Source of the DNA: Myxococcales bacterium
Lineage (GTDB): Bacteria > Myxococcota_A > Polyangia > Fen-1088
Reading direction: 5' to 3'
NCBI GenBank assembly: GCA_022184915.1
Contig: JAGTJU010000007.1
Span: 62,001 to 126,000, forward strand
DNA: 64,000 nt
Positions 10,940-19,236 of this stretch are shown here, piece by piece. The first letter of the stretch is position 1. Each line of letters opens with the position of its first letter. A program made the translations under genes and the position numbers. The notes beneath the pieces are model-generated. The model saw nothing but the letters and a program-made list of their open reading frames with translations, was not told the origin of the DNA and made no database searches.

Positions 10940-11611
10940 GTGAAGCGCCCGAAGCTCGAAGCTGGTTCCCCTGCCCTCGTGCTGGCGGCCTGGCGCCCGG
11001 AGCTCGCGGCCTTCACGGCGGCCTTCCGCAAAACACGGTCCCGTCCGTTGGTGGTCACCGAGGTCGTGGGCGTGGGATTGGTCGAAGCCGCGCTGGGGGC
11101 GGCCCGCGCGATCGCGGCACACCGCCCCAAGGTCGTGTACCTCGTGGGCACCGCGGGAAGCTTGCCGGGCTCCCCGGTCGCCCTGGGCGACGTGGCGGTC
11201 ATCGACCAGATGACCCTGTGCGAGCCGAACCTGCCCTCCGTCTCCGAGCTGCCGGCGCCGATGCCCACGAAAGCCAGCTGCCACGGCCCGCTCGCCCGTG
11301 CCCTCTGCCGCCAGGCCGGCCTGCCTTTGGTCGATGCGATCTGCCCTTTGGCCATCACCCGCGCCCCACGCCGAGCCCACGTCCTGGCGGAGACCGGGGC
11401 TGAGCTCGAGACCCTGGAGGCCTTCGCCGTGGCCCGGGCCGCCCGGGCGGCGCGCGTGCGTTTCGTGGCGGTGCTGGGTGTGTCCAACCGCGTAGGCCCT
11501 CGGGGCCGGCAGGAGTGGCTGACCCATGGCCCGGCGGCCGTGGCGAAGGCCTGCGAGGTGGTGTGGGGGCACCTCACGCGCCCGCGGAGGGTCACGTCAC
11601 CTGGTCGATGA
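10940..11611 (+). CDS. Nucleoside phosphorylase/nucleosidase family protein (futalosine hydrolase-like)
   Basis: About 223 residues from the GTG at 10940, the size of MTAN and futalosine hydrolases. The N-terminus LVLAAWRPELAAF, the YLVGTAGSLPG loop and the C-terminal ETLEAFAVARAA (purine-ribose binding Glu region) fit the PNP/UDP phosphorylase fold. The closest family by feel is MqnB/futalosine hydrolase of the alternative menaquinone pathway, but no other mqn gene is in the window, so substrate is uncertain. The frame is open further upstream to 10742, overlapping efp on the other strand. I prefer the GTG that puts the first beta strand at the N-terminus. It overlaps the convergent dehydrogenase gene by 20 bases. 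Confidence 0.68.
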   Translation: MKRPKLEAGSPALVLAAWRPELAAFTAAFRKTRSRPLVVTEVVGVGLVEAALGAARAIAAHRPKVVYLVGTAGSLPGSPVALGDVAVIDQMTLCEPNLPSVSELPAPMPTKASCHGPLARALCRQAGLPLVDAICPLAITRAPRRAHVLAETGAELETLEAFAVARAARAARVRFVAVLGVSNRVGPRGRQEWLTHGPAAVAKACEVVWGHLTRPRRVTSPGR

Positions 11612-12557
11612 CGGTCTGTCGGTTCTGGATGCGCTCGATGTTCAGGCGCAAAAGCTCGACCAAGCGCAGGTCTTCGTCGTCATGGCCGCCGGCCGTGTGG
11701 GGGGTGATGAAGCAGTTCGGCGCCGTCCACAGGGCGTGCCCGGCCGGTAGGGGTTCGGGCTCGGTCACGTCGAGGTAGGCAGCGGCCAGGTGTCCGCTCT
11801 GCAACGCCTGGCCGAGGGCAGCCGTCTCGACCGTGCTGCCGCGGCCCACGTTGTAGAAGTGCGCACCGGGCTTCATGGCCGCGAACCGACCGGTATCGAA
11901 GAAGCCGAGCGTGGAGGCGTTGGCCGGCAAGAGGTTCACCACGTGCTCGGCCTGCGCCAGCCAGCGCGCAAACGTGGGCTCTCCGATCGCGGTGGTCGGC
12001 ACGGGCTCGTGCCCCGTGGGCTGCCGACGGGCAGCCTTGACGCGGGCGCCGAAGGCGGCCAACCGTTCCACCAGCCGGCGGCCTATCGAGCCGAAACCCA
12101 CCAGCAGCACCTCGCGATCGCGCAGCAGGAACGACCGCGATCGCAGGGGCGCCGTGGGCCAGCCGCGCGGGCCTTTTTGCTCACAGAAAGCCGCCGGGAG
12201 GGCCCTCGCCGCGGCGAGCATGAAGGCCAGCACGTGGTCGGCACACGGCTCGTCGTAAACCCACGACGCCTTGGTCATGACCACCCCGCGCGCGGCAAGG
12301 CTTGCCTTGAGGTCTTGCCGGTCGTAGGTGGTGTACCCCGCGCTCGTGAGCTGAACCAGCCTCAGACGGTGCGGCCCCATGAGAGCGTCCACCGGCGGCT
12401 GACCAAACGCCACGTCGGCTTCGCGCAGCAGGGCGGGATCTGTTTGGCCGTCGGGCGCCCAGTGAAGCCTGTGGGTGGCCAGCAGGGACCGCAGCCGGCC
12501 CGAAGCCTCTTCCCCCAACGATTGATTGCACCACACCACGAGCTTCGTCGCCGTCAT
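11592..12557 (-). CDS. D-2-hydroxyacid dehydrogenase (NAD(P)-dependent)
   Basis: 321 residues from the ATG at 12557. The Rossmann motif LLVGFGSIGRRL and the family's catalytic Arg-Glu-His set are visible as NVGRGSTVE, DVTEPEPL and ITPHTAGG. Enzymes of this family reduce glyoxylate, hydroxypyruvate or similar 2-oxoacids, or do the reverse. It is divergently transcribed from a glycerate 2-kinase gene with 95 bases between the starts. The two could act in sequence (hydroxypyruvate to D-glycerate to 2-phosphoglycerate); this link is inferred from position only. A longer start at 12641 would overlap the promoter region and is less likely. Confidence 0.85.
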   Translation of the reverse strand: MTATKLVVWCNQSLGEEASGRLRSLLATHRLHWAPDGQTDPALLREADVAFGQPPVDALMGPHRLRLVQLTSAGYTTYDRQDLKASLAARGVVMTKASWVYDEPCADHVLAFMLAAARALPAAFCEQKGPRGWPTAPLRSRSFLLRDREVLLVGFGSIGRRLVERLAAFGARVKAARRQPTGHEPVPTTAIGEPTFARWLAQAEHVVNLLPANASTLGFFDTGRFAAMKPGAHFYNVGRGSTVETAALGQALQSGHLAAAYLDVTEPEPLPAGHALWTAPNCFITPHTAGGHDDEDLRLVELLRLNIERIQNRQTVIDQVT

Positions 12558-12652
12558 GGGGCCATGGAACGCGGCCAGCCCCGCGACGTCAAGCCCTCCC
12601 CAACGCCCCACACGCTTGACGCGATCCGAGGCGTGCGACAACGTGAGGCTCC

Positions 12653-13951
12653 ATGACGTCTGCGCGCGCCGATCGGGAGCCAGGACTTCCCGGACCTCTG
12701 GCCGACATCTTCCGGGAGGTGGCTTCCGAACTGGACGGCGCCACCCTGGTCAGGGCCCGGCTGGCGGACGAGCGGGGCGCGCCTCCCACCGCCCTGCTGG
12801 CCGTGGGCAAGGTCAGCTTCCCCATGTTTGCGGGCTACCTGGCGAGCTGCGGGGCTCCCCCCAAGGCGCTGCTCGTGGCGCCCCCCACCCGCTTTCCGGA
12901 AGAGCCGAACCTGCCCCCAGGCACCTCGGCGCTGGTCGGCGATCACCCGAACCCCACCCCGCGCTCGGTGGACGCGGGCACGGCCGCGGAAAGGTTCGTG
13001 AAGACGCTCAGCCCCGAAGATCGGCTGCTGGTGCTGCTTTCGGGTGGGGGCTCCTCGATCCTGTGCGCGCCGGCCCTGCCCCTCTCTCTCGAAGACAAAC
13101 GCGCCGCGGTGAAGGCCGTGTCTCGGGCGGGTGCCGCCATTGCCGAACTCAACACCGTTCGCAAGCACCTGTCGCGCATCAAGGGCGGCCAGCTCGGGGC
13201 GCTCACCAAGGCGCCCACCCAGGTCTGGGCCCTCTCCGATGTGGTGGGCAACGACCCGGCCACCATTGCCTCGGGCCCATTTTCTGCGGATCCCACGACC
13301 TTTGCGCAAGCCAAGGCCCTGCTCGAGCGCTTCGCCCCCGACGCCCCGGCACCCGTCAAGGCCTGGATTGGCGACGGGGTGCGGGGCCTTTCGCCCGAAA
13401 CGCCGAAGCCCGGAGACGGGCGCCTCGACCACGTGAGGTACGAATGCCTCGCGGGGCCGGAGAACGTGCGCGACAGTGCCCGGCGGGTGGTGCAAACGCG
13501 AGGCTTCGTTGGCTTGCCCCTCTCTGCCGACGTCGAGACGGACGTCGAGGTGCTCGCCGCGACGTACGTGGCCCGTGCGCACGCCGAGAGCGCTTCCGGC
13601 GGGGCACCGCGGGTCTGCGTGGGCAACGGCGAACCTTCGATCGTCGTCCGCGGCCAGGGAACCGGCGGCCGGGCCACCCACCTGGCGCTCCTCGTCGCCA
13701 AGGGCATCAACGGGCTCGCAGGCGTGCGCTTTTTGGCCGCCGGGACCGATGACAGGGACGGAAGCGCTCCGGCCGCGGGCGCCGAAGTGCACGGAGGCAC
13801 CTGGGCCGAGGCCCAGCGCCAAGGGCTGAATCCCCAGGCGGCCCTCGATGACAATGACGCCGCCACGGTGCTCGGCGCGCTCGGGGCCCTGGTCCACGGC
13901 CCCGGAACGTCGAACTTGCTGGATCTGCACCTGTTGGGCGTGGGGATTTGA
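12653..13951 (+). CDS. Glycerate 2-kinase (MOFRL/TtuD family)
   Basis: 432 residues. The two-domain GckA/TtuD family is recognised by LVLLSGGGSSILCAP, the NTVRKHLSRIKGGQL segment, SDVVGND, and the C-terminal MOFRL motif AAGTDDRDGSAPAAG. The family phosphorylates D-glycerate to 2-phosphoglycerate; older annotations call it hydroxypyruvate reductase. Its divergent neighbour is a D-2-hydroxyacid dehydrogenase, consistent with glyoxylate/serine-type carbon assimilation or glycerate salvage. It starts at the ATG at 12653 after GTGAGGCTCC. Confidence 0.9.
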   Translation: MTSARADREPGLPGPLADIFREVASELDGATLVRARLADERGAPPTALLAVGKVSFPMFAGYLASCGAPPKALLVAPPTRFPEEPNLPPGTSALVGDHPNPTPRSVDAGTAAERFVKTLSPEDRLLVLLSGGGSSILCAPALPLSLEDKRAAVKAVSRAGAAIAELNTVRKHLSRIKGGQLGALTKAPTQVWALSDVVGNDPATIASGPFSADPTTFAQAKALLERFAPDAPAPVKAWIGDGVRGLSPETPKPGDGRLDHVRYECLAGPENVRDSARRVVQTRGFVGLPLSADVETDVEVLAATYVARAHAESASGGAPRVCVGNGEPSIVVRGQGTGGRATHLALLVAKGINGLAGVRFLAAGTDDRDGSAPAAGAEVHGGTWAEAQRQGLNPQAALDDNDAATVLGALGALVHGPGTSNLLDLHLLGVGI

Positions 13952-13988
13952 GCCTTCCGTCGGGGTTGGCCTTCCCGCGGCAAGCGGC

Positions 13989-13994
13989 TAAGCT
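13989..13994 (+). promoter_or_regulatory. Candidate -10 hexamer, leaderless type
   Basis: TAAGCT ends nine bases before the proposed TTG start at 14004. No Shine-Dalgarno is present. Confidence 0.3.
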
Positions 13995-14003
13995 GCGGCC
14001 ACC

Positions 14004-14969
14004 TTGGAGCGACGAAAGCTGCTGTCCCTGATCACCGGAGGCGGGATCGGGGCCTGGATGTTCACGCAGGCGCCCGAGGCCCTGGCTCGTCGGAAACCCC
14101 GCCGCCGCCCAGCGCCCCGGCCGGCGGCGCCCGCGGTCCCCTGGATGAAGGGGAACCTCCCGAACGTGCAGTCGGCAGCGGCCCTCACCTTGGACCTGGA
14201 TTCGGGCGCCGAGCTTTACGCCAAACGCGCCGATACGGAACGCCCCATCGCCTCGATCTCGAAGCTGGCGGCAGCTCTCGTGGCGATGGACCGTGGACTC
14301 GACCTCACCGAGCTGACCACCATCACGGAAACGGATGCCGAGGTGGCCCGCGGGGGCGCCCGTAGCCGGCTGCTCACGGGCATGACCGTCTCGAACCTGG
14401 ATTTGCTCCACGCCGGGTTGTTGGGCTCGGACAACCGCGCCATCTCGGCCATGGGGCGCGCCCTCGGCCTTTCAGCGGCTGAATACGCCCGCGAGATGAC
14501 CAAAACGGTGCGTGCGCTCGGGCTCAAGCACACCCGGTTTCGGGAGCCCACGGGCCTCTCCCGCGAAAACGTGTCCACCCCCCGGGAGACCATCGCCATG
14601 CTGTCCGCCACGCTGGCCCACCCCACACTCGCCGGGGTCCTGGGGCGCCTGGAGTACAGCGCCCATCCCGTGTCGCGGCCCTCCATCCCCTACGTGAACA
14701 CCTACAAACCGGCGCTGCGCCGGAACACGGAGATCCTGGGGGGAAAAACCGGCTTCAACGACTTTGCCCGCTACTGCCTGGTCCTTTGCGCCCGGGTGGA
14801 CGGGCGCAAATTAGGGCTCGCCTTTTTGGGCGCCGAGGGAAAACTCACCCGCTTCGGGGACTTCGCGCGCGTGGCCGACTGGGTGGTGGCGACGAAACCG
14901 CACCCCAAACCCACGCCCCCCCTCGGAACCGGGATGGCCGCGGCCCCCGGAGCCGAGACGAGCCGCTGA
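14004..14969 (+). CDS. D-alanyl-D-alanine carboxypeptidase (penicillin-binding, S11)
   Basis: 321 residues. The serine penicilloyl-enzyme motifs are all present: S84-I-S-K87, SDN at 142-144 and the GGKTG box. The N-terminus has paired arginines (ERRKLLSL) before a hydrophobic stretch, so the export signal could be Tat-like or Sec. The segment after it is rich in Arg/Pro, then a normal S11 catalytic domain without an obvious C-terminal membrane anchor. The enzyme trims the terminal D-Ala of peptidoglycan pentapeptides. The start is a TTG; no better start is visible after the glycerate kinase stop 50 bases upstream. Confidence 0.87.
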   Translation: MERRKLLSLITGGGIGAWMFTQAPEALARRKPRRRPAPRPAAPAVPWMKGNLPNVQSAAALTLDLDSGAELYAKRADTERPIASISKLAAALVAMDRGLDLTELTTITETDAEVARGGARSRLLTGMTVSNLDLLHAGLLGSDNRAISAMGRALGLSAAEYAREMTKTVRALGLKHTRFREPTGLSRENVSTPRETIAMLSATLAHPTLAGVLGRLEYSAHPVSRPSIPYVNTYKPALRRNTEILGGKTGFNDFARYCLVLCARVDGRKLGLAFLGAEGKLTRFGDFARVADWVVATKPHPKPTPPLGTGMAAAPGAETSR

Positions 14970-15015
14970 GTGCCAACGATGTTGTCCGTCGCCAATTTAG
15001 TTTTCCGGTCGCCGT

Positions 15016-15070
15016 CAACTTAGTTGTCATGCCCACTCTGAAACCCCTTTCGTTGCAACAGCTTAAGTTG
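15016..15070. repeat. Two CAAC...GTTG inverted repeats upstream of a sigma-54-like promoter
   Basis: CAACTTAGTTG at 15016-15026 is a 5-bp inverted repeat around one base. CAACAGCTTAAGTTG at 15056-15070 has the same CAAC/GTTG arms around a CTTAAG core. The centres are 42 bases apart. They lie just upstream of the -24/-12 element at 15081 and could bind a dimeric activator. Confidence 0.4.
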
Positions 15071-15080
15071 GGGGTTCCTG

Positions 15081-15096
15081 TGGCCTACGCCTTGCT
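15081..15096 (+). promoter_or_regulatory. Candidate sigma-54 promoter (-24/-12)
   Basis: TGGCCTACGCCTTGCT matches the sigma-54 pattern TGGC-N7-TTGCW with the required 10-base gap between GG and GC. Transcription would start near 15108, giving a leader of about 24 bases to the GTG at 15132. That leader contains the strong Shine-Dalgarno AGGAGG at 15120-15125. Confidence 0.55.
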
Positions 15097-15131
15097 CTAG
15101 AGTGGGAGACCGCATGCTCAGGAGGACCCCC

Positions 15132-16658
15132 GTGACCACCAGCCCGTTCGACCGCTCGTCTTCACCCGCAGGGCTCGCGCCCTCCCCCCGCCGGCGCCGT
15201 TCGACCCTCGAGATTTCGAGGGGGCTCGTGGCCAAGGGCATCTTCACGGGCATCGTGGCGGCCGCCACGCTGGCTGCCTGCAACTCACACCCGCTGCAGG
15301 CTCCGAACCCGCAGCCCGAGGGCCAGGCCGACAAGTTCTACGACGTGAACCCGATTCGAGACCTGGATATCGTGTTCATGATCGACAACTCGGGCTCGAT
15401 GAGAGAGGAGCAGGACAACCTGCGCGAAAACTTTCCGATTCTCATCGACACGCTTCGGAAGATACCGGGTGGCTTGCCCAACGTGCACATCGGCATCATC
15501 TCGAGCGACGTGGGTGCCGGAAGCTCCCTCATCTCGGGCAACGCCGCTTGTAACCGTCCTGGCGGGGACAAGGGCGAATTTCAGGTGAAGAGCGGCTGCG
15601 GTCTCGACGAGAGCCAGGGCAACTTCATCATCTCGCTCAACAACGATACGCAGAAGAACTTCACGGGGAACCTCGAGGACGTGTTTTCCTGCATGGCGGC
15701 GCTGGGCACGGGCGGATGTGGTTTCGAGCACCAGCTGCAGTCTGTCCGCGTGGCGCTGGCAGAAAGCCTCATGCCCAAGAACACCACCAAGAACGTGGGG
15801 TTTTTGCGCAAAGACGCCTTTTTGGCGGTGGTGCTGATCACCGACGAGGACGACTGTTCGGGCAACCCCGACTCTGACCTTTACGTCGACGGAAGCTTCA
15901 CGGGCCAGGCGGGTTCGCTGCGCTGCAACATCGCCGGACACACCTGCAACGGCCGGGCGCCGATGACGTCAGCCTTCCAAACGCCGCTCGAAAACTGCAC
16001 CGCCGCTCCGAACGGCGGGGGGCGCCTCATCCCCGTGGAAGAAATCGTGAGCTACCTCTACTCACTCAAGCCCATCAACCCCGAGCGTGTGATCGTGTCT
16101 GCGATCACCGGGCAGCCGAACAAGCGTGACGGTGCAACTTACGCCTTTTCCGAGGTGGCGATGAACAACCAGACGGTGCTCGACGTCGAGCCCATCTGCA
16201 ATTCTGCCGGTGGCGCCGCGGCGCCCGCGCTGCGCATCGAGCAGTTCGTCAAGTCCTTCGGCGACAACGGCACGCTCGACAGCATCTGCAGCGACAACTT
16301 CAGCCCTGCCCTCAAGCGGATCGCTGACCTCATCGCAGCCCGGCTCGACCCCGGGTGCCTTTCCGAGCGGCTGATGGACGTGGACCCGAACCAGGCAGGG
16401 GTTCAGGCCGAGTGCACGGTGGTGGACCGCGTGCCCAATACGGCAACGGGCATTGGCGAAGACAAGGTTTTGCCGGCGTGCAGCGGGAACAACACACCCT
16501 GCTGGCGCTTGCAGGCGCCAGGAGCGAACGGCAACACGTGCAGCGGCTCGCAGTTCCGCATCAACGTGGACCGCGGCGGGCAAGAGCCTGCCAAGGGCAC
16601 GATTCAGTCGGTCAAGTGCCGTACCTGCGGCCGCGACAACGATCCGCGCTGCAACTGA
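15132..16658 (+). CDS. von Willebrand factor A domain lipoprotein
   Basis: 508 residues from the GTG at 15132, chosen because AGGAGG sits six bases upstream; an ATG at 15114 is also in frame. The N-region is long and basic (RRRR), followed by a hydrophobic segment and lipobox TLAAC (Cys50). The VWA domain opens with a MIDAS metal site in DIVFMIDNSGSM and has the strand VVLITDEDDCSG. About eighteen cysteines are spread through the mature protein, suggesting disulfides outside the cytoplasm. Such VWA lipoproteins are common in Myxococcota; their ligands are unknown. Sigma-54-like control suggests regulated rather than constitutive expression. A strong terminator follows. Confidence 0.85.
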   Translation: MTTSPFDRSSSPAGLAPSPRRRRSTLEISRGLVAKGIFTGIVAAATLAACNSHPLQAPNPQPEGQADKFYDVNPIRDLDIVFMIDNSGSMREEQDNLRENFPILIDTLRKIPGGLPNVHIGIISSDVGAGSSLISGNAACNRPGGDKGEFQVKSGCGLDESQGNFIISLNNDTQKNFTGNLEDVFSCMAALGTGGCGFEHQLQSVRVALAESLMPKNTTKNVGFLRKDAFLAVVLITDEDDCSGNPDSDLYVDGSFTGQAGSLRCNIAGHTCNGRAPMTSAFQTPLENCTAAPNGGGRLIPVEEIVSYLYSLKPINPERVIVSAITGQPNKRDGATYAFSEVAMNNQTVLDVEPICNSAGGAAAPALRIEQFVKSFGDNGTLDSICSDNFSPALKRIADLIAARLDPGCLSERLMDVDPNQAGVQAECTVVDRVPNTATGIGEDKVLPACSGNNTPCWRLQAPGANGNTCSGSQFRINVDRGGQEPAKGTIQSVKCRTCGRDNDPRCN

Positions 16659-16673
16659 GCGCGTCGGCCTGAC

Positions 16674-16710
16674 AAGCCCCCCGCCCGGCTCGTCGGTGCG
16701 GGGGTTTTTC
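16674..16710 (+). terminator. Rho-independent terminator after the VWA lipoprotein gene
   Basis: The arms CCCCCGC and GCGGGGG enclose a 13-base loop and are followed by TTTTT at 16705-16709, sixteen bases past the stop codon. Confidence 0.75.
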
Positions 16711-16760
16711 GTTTCGAAGGCGGCGAACACATGGCGGGCGGGGAGATCACGGATTGTTGC

Positions 16761-16766
16761 TATCAT
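16761..16766 (+). promoter_or_regulatory. Candidate extended -10, leaderless type
   Basis: TATCAT preceded by TGC (extended -10) ends eight bases before the ATG at 16775. Confidence 0.42.
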
Positions 16767-16774
16767 CTGGGAAC

Positions 16775-17593
16775 ATGCAGTGCCCCCGGTGCACAGCGGA
16801 GAGTTCGTCGGCGGCGCGGTTCTGCGCTGTCTGCGGCGCCAACCTTTCGGCGGACGTGCCAGAGCCGGGCCTGCGTGCCCAGCCGAACGTGATGGCGCAG
16901 AGCTGCCACCGCTGCGGGCAAACCTTGCCCCCCAGCGCCTACTTTTCCCGCGGGGTCAACATCGCGAAGCTCGTGGCGCTTTTGCCCCTCAACTTCGTGT
17001 TACCGGTGATTTTCTTTTTCCTGCGCAAGGATCGGGTCATCTGTGCCCACTGCCGCAAGCTCTTGCCTGAAGCGGCCCCGGCTGCGCTGCTGCCGGCAAT
17101 GGGTGCGGCTCCGGGCGGCGCGCTCATCCCCGCATTGGCGCCCGGGGGTCTCATGACCACGGCGCCGAAAGCGCGGCAGCTCGAGACCGCCAGCCAGCGC
17201 GCGCGGCATCGAGGGGTGTGGCTGGGACTCTTTGCGATGCCGCTGTCGCTGCCCTTGTTCGCGATGCTGAGCAGCGCCGGGCTTTCCGAACTGGCGATCG
17301 TGGGATTGCCGGGCGGTCTGCTGGCGCTGGGCTCGGTGAACGCCTTCCGTCGCGCGGGGCGGCTGCTCCGCGAAGCGCGCGCCGCCGAGGCCAAAAACCA
17401 ACGTCGCCAGGTGTTGAGTCTGGCGCGACAACACGGGGGACGGCTGAGCGTCTCGGAGGTGGCGGCAGCCCTGGGACTGGATCTCAACGAGGCCGAGGCC
17501 GTGCTGGACACCCTCGTGGACGGGCGCCACGTGGACGTGGAGGTGACCCACGAAGGGCGCCTCGTGTACGTGTTTCCCGAGCTTGGGCCCTGA
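16775..17593 (+). CDS. Zinc-ribbon membrane protein with C-terminal winged-helix-like domain
   Basis: 272 residues from the ATG at 16775. A first zinc ribbon uses Cys3/Cys6 and Cys17/Cys20 (CPRC, CAVC). A second set of CxxC pairs, Cys44/Cys47 and Cys90/Cys93, brackets a hydrophobic segment (~64-83, NFVLPVIFFFL). Two further hydrophobic stretches lie at about 147-190. The last ~65 residues look like a winged helix (GGRLSVSEVAAALGLDLNEAEAVLDTLVDG). I recognise no named family. The combination suggests a membrane-tethered sensor or scaffold, but that is speculative. It converges on murJ with a 4-base gap. Confidence 0.7.
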   Translation: MQCPRCTAESSSAARFCAVCGANLSADVPEPGLRAQPNVMAQSCHRCGQTLPPSAYFSRGVNIAKLVALLPLNFVLPVIFFFLRKDRVICAHCRKLLPEAAPAALLPAMGAAPGGALIPALAPGGLMTTAPKARQLETASQRARHRGVWLGLFAMPLSLPLFAMLSSAGLSELAIVGLPGGLLALGSVNAFRRAGRLLREARAAEAKNQRRQVLSLARQHGGRLSVSEVAAALGLDLNEAEAVLDTLVDGRHVDVEVTHEGRLVYVFPELGP

Positions 17594-17597
17594 GCGC

Positions 17598-19214
17598 TCA
17601 GCGCTGCGGACGGAGTTTGCGCAGGAGCTTGCCTGGTAGATTGGCAAGCTCGTCGGCCCCGGGGTAGCGCAAGCGCGCGAGCAAGCGGGTGTAGGCGAGG
17701 AAGGCGCCCGCGATGGCCACGAAGAGCACCAGCGCCCCCGAAAGCCCTCCCCCGCCCACCTTCACGGGAAGGTGCACCAGGGCCAAAAGGTATGCCCCCA
17801 GCCGGTAAAGGCCGTAGGCGAGCGAGGCCAAGACCACGTTGGCCAGAAGCAGCCGGGCCCATAGGCCCGGAAAGCCCGGCGTCTTCAGCGGCCCGATCAC
17901 CCGCCCGTAAGCGATCCGCAGGACCAGATAGTTGGCGACCGCCCCCAGCGTCGTGCCCAAGGCCAGGCCCGGTGCGCCGAGAATCCGATAGGTGCTGGCG
18001 TTGAACACGAGGTTGGTCACTACGGCCACCAGGGACGCCATCATGGGGATGCGCGGTTTGTCCACGGCATAAAACGCGGGCGCCAGGTTCTTCACCATGC
18101 TGTAGGGCAACACGCCCAGGATGAAGGCTTGCAGCACGATGGCGGTTGCCCGCGTGTCGGCCAACGTGAAGCGGCCCCGCAGGAAAATGAGGCCCACCAC
18201 GGGCATGGCCAACACCACGAGCCCAACGGTGCTCGCGCTGCCCAGCATCCACACGCCGCGGAGCCCCTCGGCCGTACGGGCCCGCAGCGCGGTGCGGTCG
18301 CCACGCGCGGCCTCTTCCGAGACACGCGTCGTGGTGACAGTCGCCAAGGCCACGCCGAACACACCCACGGGCAGGTAGAACAGGCGGAAGGCGTTGTTGA
18401 GAAAGGTCTGGGGGCCATCTCCCAAGGCGGCAGCAAAGCGCGTGTTCACGACCACGTTGATCTGCACGGCGGCCAGGCCCACCACAGCGGGAGCCATGAG
18501 CCGGAGAATGCGCCGCACGCCAGGATCCGTGAGGACCCCCCGAAGGCTGAGGCGGGGCCGAAACCCGGTACGCCAGAGACTCGGCGCCTGGCAGAGCCCC
18601 TGCGCCAGCGCCGCCACCACGGTGACGTAGGCGAAGAGCACGATGGCCCGCTCCGGCACCAGCCGCAAAGCGACCAGCCCAAAGCCGCCGATGATCGACA
18701 CGACGTTGAAGATCGCCGGCGCCATGGCGGGCGCCACGAAGCGACTTTGGGCGTTCAGCATGCCCATCCAGGCGGCGCTGATGCTGATGAACGACAGCAC
18801 CGGCATCATGATGCGGGCAAGACGCGTGGTGAGCGCTTCCTTGTCAGCATCCCCGGCGAACCCACCCGAGATGAGCTCCACGACAGGACCCGCAAAGAGC
18901 ATCCCCAAGAGCGTGATGAGCCCCGTCACCAAGAGAAGACCGGTGACCACCCGGTTGCCGAGCTCGAAGGCGCGGGCACGCCCGTCCCGCTCCATCGCCT
19001 GCGTGAACGTGGGCACGAAAGCGCTGGACAAGGAGCCCTCCGCAAAGAGGTCGCGCAGCAGGTTGGGGATGCGAAACGCGACGATGTACGCGTCCGTCAA
19101 AGCGCCCGCGCCGAAAAGGGCGGCGAAGACCGACTCTCGCACCACGCCGAGAACACGCGACGCCATGACGGCGAGGCTGAGGGCGAAGGAGGCGCGAAGT
19201 GTGCTGCGGGCCAT
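17598..19214 (-). CDS. murJ: Lipid II flippase MurJ
   Basis: 538 residues from the ATG at 19212-19214, with about fourteen TM helices of the MOP exporter fold. Family signatures include SRVLGVVRESVFAALFGAG at the N-terminus and FRIPNLLRDLFAEGSLSSAF. MurJ flips lipid II across the inner membrane for peptidoglycan synthesis. It lies 22 bases downstream of the degenerate purQ-like gene and so appears to be the last gene of the purB-purC operon. The frame is open to 19352 but that would overlap the upstream gene. Confidence 0.95.
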   Translation of the reverse strand: MARSTLRASFALSLAVMASRVLGVVRESVFAALFGAGALTDAYIVAFRIPNLLRDLFAEGSLSSAFVPTFTQAMERDGRARAFELGNRVVTGLLLVTGLITLLGMLFAGPVVELISGGFAGDADKEALTTRLARIMMPVLSFISISAAWMGMLNAQSRFVAPAMAPAIFNVVSIIGGFGLVALRLVPERAIVLFAYVTVVAALAQGLCQAPSLWRTGFRPRLSLRGVLTDPGVRRILRLMAPAVVGLAAVQINVVVNTRFAAALGDGPQTFLNNAFRLFYLPVGVFGVALATVTTTRVSEEAARGDRTALRARTAEGLRGVWMLGSASTVGLVVLAMPVVGLIFLRGRFTLADTRATAIVLQAFILGVLPYSMVKNLAPAFYAVDKPRIPMMASLVAVVTNLVFNASTYRILGAPGLALGTTLGAVANYLVLRIAYGRVIGPLKTPGFPGLWARLLLANVVLASLAYGLYRLGAYLLALVHLPVKVGGGGLSGALVLFVAIAGAFLAYTRLLARLRYPGADELANLPGKLLRKLRPQR

Positions 19215-19236
19215 GCGGGTCTGCGAAAGCAAAGGT

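Noticed and set aside
10792-11595. 268-codon N-terminal extension of efp on the minus strand
   Set aside because: EF-P homology begins exactly at the ATG at 10791; the extension is antisense to the nucleosidase gene and has no family likeness.
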